Assembly (NCBI GenBank): GCA_002402945.1
Contig: DHGV01000001.1
Coordinates: 7,684 to 71,683 of the forward strand
Direction: 5' to 3'
DNA length: 64,000 nt
From: Pelotomaculum sp. UBA4789
GTDB lineage: Bacteria > Bacillota > Desulfotomaculia > Desulfotomaculales > Pelotomaculaceae
Shown: positions 44,938-54,707 of the stretch, piece by piece
Layout of the letters: the number at the start of each line of letters is the position of its first letter
Position numbering within the stretch: the first letter of the stretch is position 1
Notes under the pieces: generated by a model
The model's input: only the letters and a program-made list of their open reading frames with translations
Told to the model about the DNA's origin: nothing
Database searches by the model: none
Translations under genes and position numbers: made by a program

Positions 44938-47637
44938 TTAAAGTGAAGCGCCGGGCCTGAACAGGTTGTGTACAGGTGCACTTATAAAATTCCTCATCAC
45001 CCGGATTGAATCCTCTTTAATCCTGGTGAGACGCTCATATGTCCGGGCCTGAAAAAGGTCCAGCTTCTCAGACGGCGCCGGAGAAAGATGAATGTTCATC
45101 AACACCCCTTCGCCTGTACAAGACAGCAGCCCCAGCTCCACAAAAATTGCAAGGGCGGTCCGCAGCGTATAGACGCTGGTCTGGGGATAGCCGGCCGCCT
45201 TCATCGCGCTGGTCAGGATGTTAACATTCGACAGCACGTTCTCTTTTCTCCCCCGGCGCAGCAGCTGGTACAATTCTGCCAGGTATTCCCGGCCCGGCGC
45301 GAGCTCTTCGAGCCCGTCCAGGTTATCCTGCAGGTCATCCTCCCCGAACAGCAGGTGCAGCGCACCGCCGGGCGTAACTCTTTCAGCCGCATGCAAAGCG
45401 GCCTCCGGGCTATAGGGCAGGTGGTACAGCAGTACCTGTCCGGCGCTGAGGCCGGCGGAAACTGCTGCGGCCGGTGTCGCGAACATGATGCTGATCCCCC
45501 CTGATTTGAAGAGCGAGGCTAACTTGCCCTTCATTTCCGATGAGGTGTGATAGTGGCAGTAAGCTACTTTTCCCCGCAGGGAAGAGTCGGACAGTTGAAT
45601 GTAGTGGGCCAGTTCGATGTTCTGGTAGCCGCATGACGTGATTACCAGCGTCGGCTCTCCGGTGGCTGCCATTTCAGCCAGCTGGAGCGGGCGGCTGCCT
45701 GAATTGCGGCAGTCCACATACCTGATGTCGTCAGCCTTTCTGTCGCTTTTCGGCGGCAGCGGCCTTTCACAGGCGGCCAGTCCCTTCAGAGTTGTAAACA
45801 GAAATTCCGGCACAAAAAGATCTTCGCTATCCTCTGCCAGGTCCCCGGAAGGTGAAAAACACGACTCCTCCAGGATGTCTGTGTCCGAATCAAGCTTATC
45901 CCGGGAAGTAAACAGCGCCGGGGCGCCGAGGTCCTTTACTTCGAGCTGTACGGAACGCCTGCCGTTATATTCATTCATATCGGGTACAAAAGCGAGATCA
46001 ACGGCCTCTCCTTTGGTGAGGATATCCGCGTAAGCCCCGAGGTTGAAACCAATGCCGTCAAGCACATTATTATCACCGCGCAGGCGCAGTTTGAGATGGG
46101 CTGAGCTTTTTCCCACCCCGCGGCTTTCCAGCAGCAGAGCGCCCCGGCAGCTCAGCAGGGGGCTGGGATTGGCGCACCCGAAAGGCTGGAGCAGGTTGAT
46201 TTCGCTGATCAGCCTTTCATTAACCTGGTCCATTTCAACAAGCCCATCAATTTCCAGTAAGGGCTGCAGCCTTTCACCGCCCATGATTTCCCGGGCATAG
46301 GCCTTTAAGGCTGTGAAAAAAATTTCGATATTGGCAGTTTTAACTGTAAAGCCCGCCGCTAAAGCATGCCCGCCGTAATCAAGCAGGTATTCCCGGCAGT
46401 GGACCAGGGCCTTATAGATATTGAATCCCGGAATACTTCTGGCTGACCCCTTACCCTCATCGCCCTCGATGGCTACCAACAGTGCTGGCTTATAGAAACG
46501 ACCGGTTAAACGGGAGGCAACGATACCGATTACCCCGGGGTGCCAGTGCTCAGCAGCCAAGGCCAATACTGCCGCTTCCTGTTTGGCAGGATCGCTGTCC
46601 AGCATGCCCAGAGCCTCTTCCAGCACGTCAGCTTCGATCCTCTGCCTCTCCTGGTTGGCCTTGTTCAGCAGCTTGGCCAGCTCCAGGGCCTTATCGTAAT
46701 CTTCCGTCAGCAGGAGTTCCAGGGCCAGACCGGGGGCGCCGGTCCGGCCTGCGGCGTTTAGCCTCGGGACCAGCCCGAAACCAACCTCCCGCGGGCTGAT
46801 GCTGTTGTCTTTAACACCGCTGACCTCAATTAAAGCCTGTATTCCCGGGCACCTGGTTTCCTCCAGGGCGGGCAGGCCGTGTTTAACTAAAATCCTGTTT
46901 TCACCTATGATCGGGACAATGTCGGCTATGGTCCCCAGGCAGACAAGATCAAGATAATCCCGCCAGGCCTCGCTGCCCTGACCAGCGGCATCCAGCAGCG
47001 CCTGCCCCAGTTTCAGGGCAACACCGACTCCCGCCAGTTCTTTGAACGGGTACCCGCTGTCAATGCACTTGGGATTGAGCAGGGCATAAGCCGTGGGCAG
47101 CTCCTCAGGCGGCTCGTGGTGGTCTGTGACGATCAGGTCCATATTGTTTTCACTTGCCCAGCGTATCTCTGCCAGATCGCTGATGCCGCAGTCCACGGTA
47201 ATTACCAGGCTGATCCCCGCTGTATGTGCTTTTTTTAAAACTTCCGTGTGAAGGCCGTAGCCTTCAGCCAGGCGGTTTGGCACATAGCAGCCAACGTCCG
47301 CGCCAAGACGCCTGAAAATCCGGGCCAGCAGGGCTGTCGCTGTAATACCGTCGGTGTCGTAATCACCGTAGATAAGGATCTTTTCTTTAGCTTCGACCGC
47401 TTTTAAGATCCTATCAACTGCTCTGTCCATGTCTTTAAAGAGCAGCGGATCATGCAGCCTTGCCAGCTCGCTGCTGAGAAAGACACGTCCCTGCTCTATC
47501 GTATGGATGCCCCGGTTGATCAATAACTGGGCAGTAATCGGTGTAATCCCCAGCTTGCGGGCAAAGATGCTGCTGAGAGCAGGGGCCGGTGATTTTACCT
47601 GCCATAATTTTTGTGAATTTTCAGGAAATGTTTTCAT
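44938..47637 (-). CDS. recJ: Single-stranded-DNA-specific exonuclease RecJ
   Basis: 5'-3' ssDNA exonuclease of recombination and mismatch repair. The 899-residue protein has DHH motifs (YGDYDTDGITATALL near residue 85, VTDHHEPPEELP), DHHA1 with GGHALAAGF near 425, an OB fold (about 500-600) and a long C-terminal region of about 300 residues ending in helical segments, longer than the Escherichia form. ATG 47637 gives the usual N-terminus, but it lies only 11 bases after a good -10 box, so the mRNA may be nearly leaderless. First gene of recJ-apt-rel-dtd. Confidence 0.95.
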   Translation of the reverse strand: MKTFPENSQKLWQVKSPAPALSSIFARKLGITPITAQLLINRGIHTIEQGRVFLSSELARLHDPLLFKDMDRAVDRILKAVEAKEKILIYGDYDTDGITATALLARIFRRLGADVGCYVPNRLAEGYGLHTEVLKKAHTAGISLVITVDCGISDLAEIRWASENNMDLIVTDHHEPPEELPTAYALLNPKCIDSGYPFKELAGVGVALKLGQALLDAAGQGSEAWRDYLDLVCLGTIADIVPIIGENRILVKHGLPALEETRCPGIQALIEVSGVKDNSISPREVGFGLVPRLNAAGRTGAPGLALELLLTEDYDKALELAKLLNKANQERQRIEADVLEEALGMLDSDPAKQEAAVLALAAEHWHPGVIGIVASRLTGRFYKPALLVAIEGDEGKGSARSIPGFNIYKALVHCREYLLDYGGHALAAGFTVKTANIEIFFTALKAYAREIMGGERLQPLLEIDGLVEMDQVNERLISEINLLQPFGCANPSPLLSCRGALLLESRGVGKSSAHLKLRLRGDNNVLDGIGFNLGAYADILTKGEAVDLAFVPDMNEYNGRRSVQLEVKDLGAPALFTSRDKLDSDTDILEESCFSPSGDLAEDSEDLFVPEFLFTTLKGLAACERPLPPKSDRKADDIRYVDCRNSGSRPLQLAEMAATGEPTLVITSCGYQNIELAHYIQLSDSSLRGKVAYCHYHTSSEMKGKLASLFKSGGISIMFATPAAAVSAGLSAGQVLLYHLPYSPEAALHAAERVTPGGALHLLFGEDDLQDNLDGLEELAPGREYLAELYQLLRRGRKENVLSNVNILTSAMKAAGYPQTSVYTLRTALAIFVELGLLSCTGEGVLMNIHLSPAPSEKLDLFQARTYERLTRIKEDSIRVMRNFISAPVHNLFRPGASL

Positions 47638-47647
47638 AGATATTAAA

Positions 47648-47676
47648 ATTATAATCGACACAGTCATGTTTGGCAA
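47648..47676 (-). promoter_or_regulatory. Promoter of recJ-apt-rel
   Basis: Minus strand TTGCCA (47676-47671), 17-base spacer, TATAAT (47653-47648). The start codon A is at 47637, leaving about 4 transcribed bases before it. Confidence 0.7.
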
Positions 47677-47684
47677 CGCGGGGC

Positions 47685-47718
47685 AAAAATAAACCGGTGA
47701 ACGCTCACCGGTTTATTT
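47685..47718 (-). terminator. Terminator after the LolA-like lipoprotein gene
   Basis: AAATAAACCGGTGA..TCACCGGTTTATTTTT stem on the minus strand, just ahead of the recJ promoter. Confidence 0.85.
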
Positions 47719-47727
47719 CAAATTATG

Positions 47728-48450
47728 CTACTGCTGCCCGCCCGTAATGTTCGGCAGCTGCTGCTGCATCTGCTTAAGCAGCTCACTCATGTCGGTGATT
47801 TTGATCCCTGACGGGAGCTTGAAAACATCGTCCGATAGCGAGCCGACTTTCATGTTCTTGTACTCCATTAAGAATTTCTGACCGGTCGGATTCGTGGACT
47901 CGATACGCATCGGGATGCCGTGGTCTTCGCGGATCCACATTTTCGTCACTGCTTTGCCGTCCTTAGCGGTGACTTCCACGACCCTGCACTTCACCCCGTC
48001 ATAGTCTACTGTCTCCAGTTCCTTGACGGTGGTTTGATCAATGCCGCTGGTGTAGTCCAGAGGCGTCTTCGATCCCGCATCTTGTTCTTCCGCCTGTCCG
48101 GCAGAAATTTTCGTAGCCTCGTTTCGATCCGGATAATAGATTATGGCAGAGTTTGTGTCACCGTCAATATATGAAATTATTTTCTGCCCGTCCATAACAC
48201 TCTCAGTTTTCATCTTCTTGCCCATCATCCATACCTTGCCGTTTAGGACCATGTCGCTGGCAGTTATGGTGTAGTCGTAGGAAAGACCATCAATTTTTTG
48301 ACTTTTGGCAAAGATGTCCGAAATTGATTCTGTTTTGACCGTTTGCGCAGGCTGGGTGCTGGTGCTTTTACTGCCGCCGCAGCCGGCCAGGATCAAGCCG
48401 GACAAGATAATTACTGACAAAACCGCATAGACTAACCACTTTTTCGTAAT
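47728..48450 (-). CDS. LolA-like outer-layer lipoprotein, likely ATT start
   Basis: A lipoprotein of about 240 residues with lipobox LILAGC and a mature domain similar to the LolA/outer-membrane sorting fold (IDGLSYDYTITA, VWMMGKKMKTE, YYPDRNEATKI, VKMWIREDHGIPMRIES-like segment). Its role, perhaps lipid or germination-related, is unknown. From the TTG at 48420 the signal peptide would lack a basic start. Ten codons upstream an ATT (48450) behind GGGGGAG gives TKKWLVYAVLSVIIL, a proper signal peptide, and no ATG, GTG or other TTG lies between. An ATT initiation codon is therefore proposed. Confidence 0.75.
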   Translation of the reverse strand: MTKKWLVYAVLSVIILSGLILAGCGGSKSTSTQPAQTVKTESISDIFAKSQKIDGLSYDYTITASDMVLNGKVWMMGKKMKTESVMDGQKIISYIDGDTNSAIIYYPDRNEATKISAGQAEEQDAGSKTPLDYTSGIDQTTVKELETVDYDGVKCRVVEVTAKDGKAVTKMWIREDHGIPMRIESTNPTGQKFLMEYKNMKVGSLSDDVFKLPSGIKITDMSELLKQMQQQLPNITGGQQ

Positions 48451-48604
48451 ATACTCCCCCTTTTTAAATTAAATTATTTTCAACTTGAGTAGCACTTTTT
48501 TGGATTTTTTTAAATATTTAAACAAATTTATCACAGTTTAATCATTTCAGCCCAGTTCGTCTTGTGATAATATAATATCAACAGTCACCCGGCCCGCTTT
48601 GGTC

Positions 48605-48805
48605 TCAGATGCTTTTAAACAGTGCCGGGAAAGGAGACGGGTTGGGAAAATAATGATTCACCAGCAGCCAGCCGGCGTAAATTAAAATTAAGCCAATAAA
48701 CCACAATAAATTCACTTTCCCGTTTGGCCAGCTGGTGATATCAAACAGGTAAAAGTACAGCAGTGTGTAGGGGCATAATAAAAGAAAAAGCCAGGTCAAA
48801 TCCAA
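48605..48805 (-). CDS. Small membrane protein, 66 aa
   Basis: Two hydrophobic helices (about 3-20, LTWLFLLLCPYTLLYFYLF, and 33-49, LLWFIGLILIYAGWLLV) with a short C-terminal tail. TTG start at 48805 with AGAGGTG upstream. No family recognised; small two-helix proteins like this are often left unannotated. Confidence 0.55.
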   Translation of the reverse strand: MDLTWLFLLLCPYTLLYFYLFDITSWPNGKVNLLWFIGLILIYAGWLLVNHYFPNPSPFPALFKSI

Positions 48806-48878
48806 AATTTACACCTCTTGCTAAATCCTTTGAGTTCATTTCTTATTGCCGATAATTATTTTAGAAGGTGAAGCTGAA

Positions 48879-49358
48879 ATGATCCCAGTCAAGGTAAAAG
48901 AAATTGCGTATGATATCCTGATGAATCCTGTAATCCTGCTCATAGATGAAAAAGAGATGAAAGCACTGCCCATCTGGGTCGGCCCTTTTGAAGCCCACGC
49001 CATCGGTATTGCGCTGCAGGGCCTCGACCTTGAGCGGCCGCTTACCCATGACCTTTTAAAAAATATCTGCAACCTGCTGGAAGCCAAACTAAGTATGGTC
49101 CTGATCAGCGATGTCAGGGACGGTACCTATTTTGCGGAACTGCACCTGTGGCACCAGGACAAGGAACTGGTTGTTGACTCCCGGCCCAGCGACGCCATCG
49201 CTCTGGCGCTGCGCGCCGCAGCGCCCATCTACCTGAGCGATAAAGTAGCAGAGGGCTCACTGGCCATTAAGGATTTGCTCAATGAAGAACAGCACCAGGA
49301 GCTAAAGGAACTCCTGGAATCCAGCCGCCCCAGCGACGTTAAAAAGTCGCTCCACTGA
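48879..49358 (+). CDS. Bifunctional nuclease family protein (DUF151)
   Basis: A 159-residue protein of the BFN/DUF151 family, for which plant and Thermotoga members show nuclease activity or a compact fold. Motifs: LPIWVGPFEAHAIGIALQG, RPLTHDLLKNI, VDSRPSDAIALALR, followed by an acidic tail. ATG 48879 has AAGGTG 8 bases upstream. Convergent with the Usp gene, 8 bases apart. Cellular role unknown. Confidence 0.9.
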   Translation: MIPVKVKEIAYDILMNPVILLIDEKEMKALPIWVGPFEAHAIGIALQGLDLERPLTHDLLKNICNLLEAKLSMVLISDVRDGTYFAELHLWHQDKELVVDSRPSDAIALALRAAAPIYLSDKVAEGSLAIKDLLNEEQHQELKELLESSRPSDVKKSLH

Positions 49359-49366
49359 TAGCGTTG

Positions 49367-49807
49367 CTATTTCACTACCGTGACGGGACAGTCTGCCAGA
49401 TGTATAACCTTGGAACTGACACTGCCCAGGACTATCCCCTTAAGGCTGCCCATTCCCCTGCTGCCAATCACTATTAGGCTGAAGTTCCCCTCATGGGCAT
49501 AATCCACAACCTCCTGGGCCGGATTTCCCATCTTGGTTACCCCTTCAGCTTTAATGCCGCGCTTTTCGAATACTTCCATTGTTTTTTCCAGGGCTTCCTG
49601 TGCCTTTTCCTTAAAAAAAACATCCACTTCCTCGAGCACTACCGGTGAGCGCAGAGGTGAATAGTATTTCATATGCTCCAATATATCATTTACCACCATA
49701 ACGGTTATCTTGATAATAGGGGCGGCTGCGGCAAGTTCCGCTGCAAATTCAGCGGCCCTGACAGCGTTGTCTGATCCATCAGATGCTAAGAGGAGTTTAT
49801 ATTCCAC
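49367..49807 (-). CDS. Universal stress protein UspA family
   Basis: A 146-residue HUP-fold protein. LLASDGSDNAVRAAEFA starts it, and the ATP-binding motif GSRGMGSLKGIVLGSVS (G-2x-G-9x-G-S) is near residue 118, so it probably binds ATP. GTG start with GGGAGGG upstream. Role in stress survival is inferred from the family. Confidence 0.92.
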   Translation of the reverse strand: MEYKLLLASDGSDNAVRAAEFAAELAAAAPIIKITVMVVNDILEHMKYYSPLRSPVVLEEVDVFFKEKAQEALEKTMEVFEKRGIKAEGVTKMGNPAQEVVDYAHEGNFSLIVIGSRGMGSLKGIVLGSVSSKVIHLADCPVTVVK

Positions 49808-49983
49808 GTTGAAACCCTCCCGTTCATTAGTATTATTTTAAAAATTATCTAACATAAACCATAACCTGTCAACTGATACCGTAATTATCGCTGGCTGACA
49901 GTACACTGCTTAAATTAATTAAAGAAATAAGGCGGTTGTTTTTCTATGTATCTTTGAAGATCTGTGTTTAAAGCTCTCGTAAA

Positions 49984-50187
49984 GATACTGCTGTCGTTCT
50001 GTGTGACCGGACATTTAAATGAATGGGGCGCACCGCTTGTAGGTGCGGCTTCAGCCGCACATTGGCGGGCTTTAGCCCGCCCCACAGCTTCAGGGAATGA
50101 ACTGGATGTTAATAATGATACTGTTGTCGTTAAGTGTTATCAGACATAGGAATGGGGACACATCCGAAACCAGGATATGTCCCCAAT
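49984..50187. repeat. Repeat cluster: two GATACT leader units, REP pair copy 2, GGGGACA hairpin
   Basis: 49984-50010 GATACTGCTGTCGTTCTGTG; 50043-50081 the REP pair GTGCGGC-TTCA-GCCGCAC, ATT, GGCGGGC-TTTA-GCCCGCC; 50117-50150 GATACTGTTGTCGTTAAGTG; 50151-50187 hairpin AATGGGGACACATCC..GGATATGTCCCCAAT. The whole gap 49808-50213 between usp and secF holds no gene. Confidence 0.85.
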
Positions 50188-50213
50188 AAATGTCGCCAAT
50201 TTTAACAATTATT

Positions 50214-51122
50214 TTATGCTTTGGCTGGTTTGGCTGACTTGGGCCTGTTTTTGCCATCCAAACGTTTGATGTCGAACCACAGCGGGGTGGCGACACAGAT
50301 AGAGGAATAAGCCCCGGTTGTGATCCCGATCAGCAGAGCCAGGACCATGTTGCGCATGGTCGCGCCGCCAAACAGTAGAAGCGCGAACAGAACGACCAAT
50401 ACCATCATTGTTGTGTTGATCGAGCGGGACATGGTCTGCCACAGGCTCCTGTTGATGATGTTCTCCAAAATATCGCCCTTCTTCTTTAAGATGCTGTTTT
50501 CACGGATCCGGTCAAAAATGATGATCGTGTCCATCAGGGAAAAACCGACAATGGTCAGGACAGCGGCAACGAAAGAGCTGTCTATTTCGAGCTGGAAGAC
50601 AGAAAACACACCCACCACCAGAAAGACATCGTGCAGCACAGCCAGAATGGCCGCGATACCCTGCTTGAATTCAAAGCGATAGGCGACATAAATGACGATC
50701 AGCACGGAAGCCAGGGCCAGGGCCTGAAAAGCCTTGAAGATCAGTTCTTTGCCCATCACCGGCCCGACCCTTTCGGCACGCTGCACGGTCACTTCACTCA
50801 GCTTGCTGTTGAATTCACTGAGCACGCCTGTGCTCTCTTCTTCAGTCAGTTCCCTTGTCCTGATCAGGAAACTGTCTTCACCGCTCTGCTGAATTGTCGC
50901 CCCTTCCAGGCCAAACTCATCCAGCACTCCTCTAACCTGCTCAGTTGTGGCCGGAGAGCTGAATTTAAGATCCAGCAGGCTGCCGCCGGTAAAGTCGATT
51001 CCCAGGTTTAGGCCCTGCAAGAAAAGGGAAATTATTCCTGGAATGATGATCAGTATTGATATGGTATACCATATTTTACGCAGCTTGATAAAGTGAAACG
51101 GCATGCTTTCTCTAAAGTTCAT
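50214..51122 (-). CDS. secF: Protein translocase subunit SecF
   Basis: With SecD it uses proton motive force to complete Sec export. The 302-residue protein has six membrane helices; IPGIISLFLQGLNLGIDFTGG follows the first, a periplasmic-side domain spans about 55-120, and the last helices contain DTIIIFDRIREN and the SINTTMMVLVVLFALL segment. ATG 51122 is set by AGGGGGT upstream. Follows secD by 14 bases. Confidence 0.96.
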   Translation of the reverse strand: MNFRESMPFHFIKLRKIWYTISILIIIPGIISLFLQGLNLGIDFTGGSLLDLKFSSPATTEQVRGVLDEFGLEGATIQQSGEDSFLIRTRELTEEESTGVLSEFNSKLSEVTVQRAERVGPVMGKELIFKAFQALALASVLIVIYVAYRFEFKQGIAAILAVLHDVFLVVGVFSVFQLEIDSSFVAAVLTIVGFSLMDTIIIFDRIRENSILKKKGDILENIINRSLWQTMSRSINTTMMVLVVLFALLLFGGATMRNMVLALLIGITTGAYSSICVATPLWFDIKRLDGKNRPKSAKPAKA

Positions 51123-51136
51123 TATTTTTCTACCCC

Positions 51137-52369
51137 CTATTTCCCGTAAAGCCTGAGGTCCCAAGCCGATTTGCTGCCGGCAACTAGCTGCAGGATCCAC
51201 CTTGTCATGGCCACAGCTGTGAACAGGCTGGCAATAACACCGATGGAAAGCGTGATGCCGAAGCCTTTAATCGGCCCGGTGCCGAAATAGTACAATATCA
51301 TGCCGGCAATCAGCGTGGTTACGTGCGAATCCAGGACAGCCACAAAGGCCCGCTTAAATCCGGCGTCAATGGCTGACCGGAGCGACTTTCCGGCCCACAG
51401 TTCCTCCTTCAGCCGTTCAAAAATAATGATATTTGTATCCACGGCCATGCCCATCGACAGGAGGAAGCCCGCCACACCGGGCAGGGTCATTGTTACATGC
51501 AGCCCGGCATATATCAATAAAACTATCAGGGTGTAGATGATTAGGGCCAGGTTGGCCACTAATCCGGGCACCCGGTAATACCCGATCATGAATAAAAATA
51601 TGACACCAATACCAGCCAGCCCGGCTGCTACAGATTTGTGCAGCGAATCAGCTCCGAGGGTCGGTCCTACCGTCCTTTTTTCCATCACTTCCACTTTTAC
51701 CGGCAGGGCGCCGGAACGCAGCAGGATAGCAACGTTATGGGCCTCTTCCAGCGATGCATAAGGAGAGATCTGCGCCTTGCCGTTCGGTATGGCCTCACGC
51801 ACAGTAGGCGACTGCACCACTACCCCATCTAACACTATAGTAATCTTTTTGCCGACGTTTGCCGCGGTGACATCGGCGAATATTTTGGCGCCGTCCGGCT
51901 CAAACTCCAGGTTAACCTCCGGCTGGCCGCCCTGGCCAGTACCCTCCTGGGCAGTTTTCAGCTGGCGGCCGGTCAGGACTGTTTTGCCGTCTTCCGTCTT
52001 GAATTCCAGATAGGCTGTCTTGATCAAATTTCGCACTGCCTCATCCGGATCACTCACACCAGCGAGTTCAACAATGATCCGCCGTGTGCCCTGCAGCTGG
52101 ACAATAGGCTCTGCAACACCAAAAGCGTTGACCCTGTTTTCAATGATGGCCATCGCCTGTTTTACCCTTTCATCAGTAACAGTCGCCTCCGGCGTATCTA
52201 CAGCCTCAAGCACCACGTAAACGCCGCCTTTTAAATCCAGGCCCTGCCTGATTAAATTTGTAAAAGGAATCCAGCTTACCCCCGGAATTAACGGTCGGAT
52301 GGCCAGGACAGATATGATCGCCACGACCAGTACAATGCCAGCCAATTTCAGGATCTTATCCCACTTCAT
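51137..52369 (-). CDS. secD: Protein translocase subunit SecD
   Basis: A 410-residue partner of SecF. One N-terminal helix, the P1 domain opening with QGLDLKGGVYVVLEAVD, a short head region, then five helices with VAGFLLSMGMAVDTNIIIFERLKEEL. Compact Firmicute form without the extra periplasmic insert of Escherichia. ATG follows GGAGAT. Second gene of HD-secD-secF. Confidence 0.96.
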   Translation of the reverse strand: MKWDKILKLAGIVLVVAIISVLAIRPLIPGVSWIPFTNLIRQGLDLKGGVYVVLEAVDTPEATVTDERVKQAMAIIENRVNAFGVAEPIVQLQGTRRIIVELAGVSDPDEAVRNLIKTAYLEFKTEDGKTVLTGRQLKTAQEGTGQGGQPEVNLEFEPDGAKIFADVTAANVGKKITIVLDGVVVQSPTVREAIPNGKAQISPYASLEEAHNVAILLRSGALPVKVEVMEKRTVGPTLGADSLHKSVAAGLAGIGVIFLFMIGYYRVPGLVANLALIIYTLIVLLIYAGLHVTMTLPGVAGFLLSMGMAVDTNIIIFERLKEELWAGKSLRSAIDAGFKRAFVAVLDSHVTTLIAGMILYYFGTGPIKGFGITLSIGVIASLFTAVAMTRWILQLVAGSKSAWDLRLYGK

Positions 52370-52402
52370 TTATCTCCAACCTCCATAATTCAAAAACTTA
52401 AA

Positions 52403-53062
52403 CTATAGTAACTTGGCGCCGTTGATCACCAGTTCAAATTTACATTTTAAAAAAGTTGATGCCCGCCGGCACATGATCATGCGGCTCAGAAATATTTCAA
52501 AATATTCCATAACCGGGCAGATATCAATGTCAATCGTCAATTCCATCGTGATGGTGCGCTTGTCGTCGGCGACCCAGAGGAAAGAGTGTTCAACAGCATA
52601 ATTGACCCGGTCGTGGATATCAAAAGTCGCAAAATCAGGGTTGCGGACCCTGGACCGGTGCACATCAGACTTGTCTCCAATGATCAAGGCTGCTGCCACA
52701 CTGTTTACGGCATGGCCGTACTGTTCCTCGTGATTGGCTATCGCGGAAATCACAGTAGCTATTTCATCAGGGTGCATCCCCATCTGCATCAGGATCGGGT
52801 AGGCCATGACCGCCCCGGATATGCCGTGGTCGTTGCGGCTGACCACATTTCCGATGTCATGTATGTACCCCGCGATGGCGGCCAGTTCTGCCTGTCTTTC
52901 TGAGTATCCCAGCCGTTCCATTACGTTTTTGGCAATGCTGGAAACAAGGCTTACATGGCGGTAACTATGCTCTGTAAACCCCATCACACCCAGATATTTA
53001 TTCCCTTTGCGGATAAAGGCGTCGATCACAGGGTCTTTTTTCATATCTTCCAGGGTTACCAT
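52403..53062 (-). CDS. HD-domain phosphohydrolase
   Basis: A 219-residue protein with an HD metal site: HSYRHV (about 34-39), GYIHDIGN (about 66-73), IANHEEQYGH (about 110). No GAF, GGDEF or RelA domain is attached, and the C-terminal part (TMELTIDIDICPVMEYFEIF) looks like a small beta domain. Nucleotide phosphatase or phosphodiesterase activity is likely. Located ahead of secD, a regular arrangement in this lineage as far as I recall. Confidence 0.88.
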   Translation of the reverse strand: MVTLEDMKKDPVIDAFIRKGNKYLGVMGFTEHSYRHVSLVSSIAKNVMERLGYSERQAELAAIAGYIHDIGNVVSRNDHGISGAVMAYPILMQMGMHPDEIATVISAIANHEEQYGHAVNSVAAALIIGDKSDVHRSRVRNPDFATFDIHDRVNYAVEHSFLWVADDKRTITMELTIDIDICPVMEYFEIFLSRMIMCRRASTFLKCKFELVINGAKLL

Positions 53063-53173
53063 AACCGGTTACAACCCCCTACCAGGGATGTGATACCCTC
53101 TCCGGGCATACATTTAATTTTATAATATAATATCGGAAGAAATGACCCAAGTAATGAGATCCACTAATTCAGG

Positions 53174-53205
53174 AAAAAGAGTAGACTGCCGGTCTACTCT
53201 TTTTT
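53174..53205. terminator. Terminator between yajC and the HD gene
   Basis: GAGTAGAC-CGGCA-GTCTACTC stem with TTTTT on the minus strand and eight T on the plus strand. It separates yajC from HD-secD-secF. Confidence 0.8.
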
Positions 53206-53502
53206 TTACGGCGTTCCCTTGTCTACTGCTTCTTCCCTGTTTACAACCTGGGAGATAGCGGTCTTCAGGAACTCCATCCGGACATTATCGGCGACCTCCA
53301 GGATAATGGAATTATCTTTTATTTTTTCTATGGTGCCGTAGATCCCGCCGATGGTAATCACTTTGTCGTTTGTCTTGATATTACTGATCATTTCCTGGTG
53401 TTTTTTCTGACGCTGCTGCTGGGGCCGGATCATCAGGAAATAAAGTATAGCAAACAGCCCAACGATATACAGCAGGGATATCAACTGGGAATTATTAGCC
53501 AC
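53206..53502 (-). CDS. yajC: Preprotein translocase subunit YajC
   Basis: A 98-residue accessory Sec protein: one membrane helix (about 7-25, ISLLYIVGLFAILYFL), then MIRPQQQRQKKHQ and the soluble domain with VITIGGIYGTI and VRMEFLKTAISQVV. GTG start with AGGAGG upstream. A terminator divides it from secD, so the link to secDF is by neighbourhood only. Confidence 0.96.
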   Translation of the reverse strand: MANNSQLISLLYIVGLFAILYFLMIRPQQQRQKKHQEMISNIKTNDKVITIGGIYGTIEKIKDNSIILEVADNVRMEFLKTAISQVVNREEAVDKGTP

Positions 53503-53579
53503 TATCAGGCCTCCTTTCTTTTTTTTATTTCTTCTTGCGCGCTGTGAATTCCTTTTTTTTAAGGGAATTTTATCAGATA

Positions 53580-54707
<1,128 letters not shown>

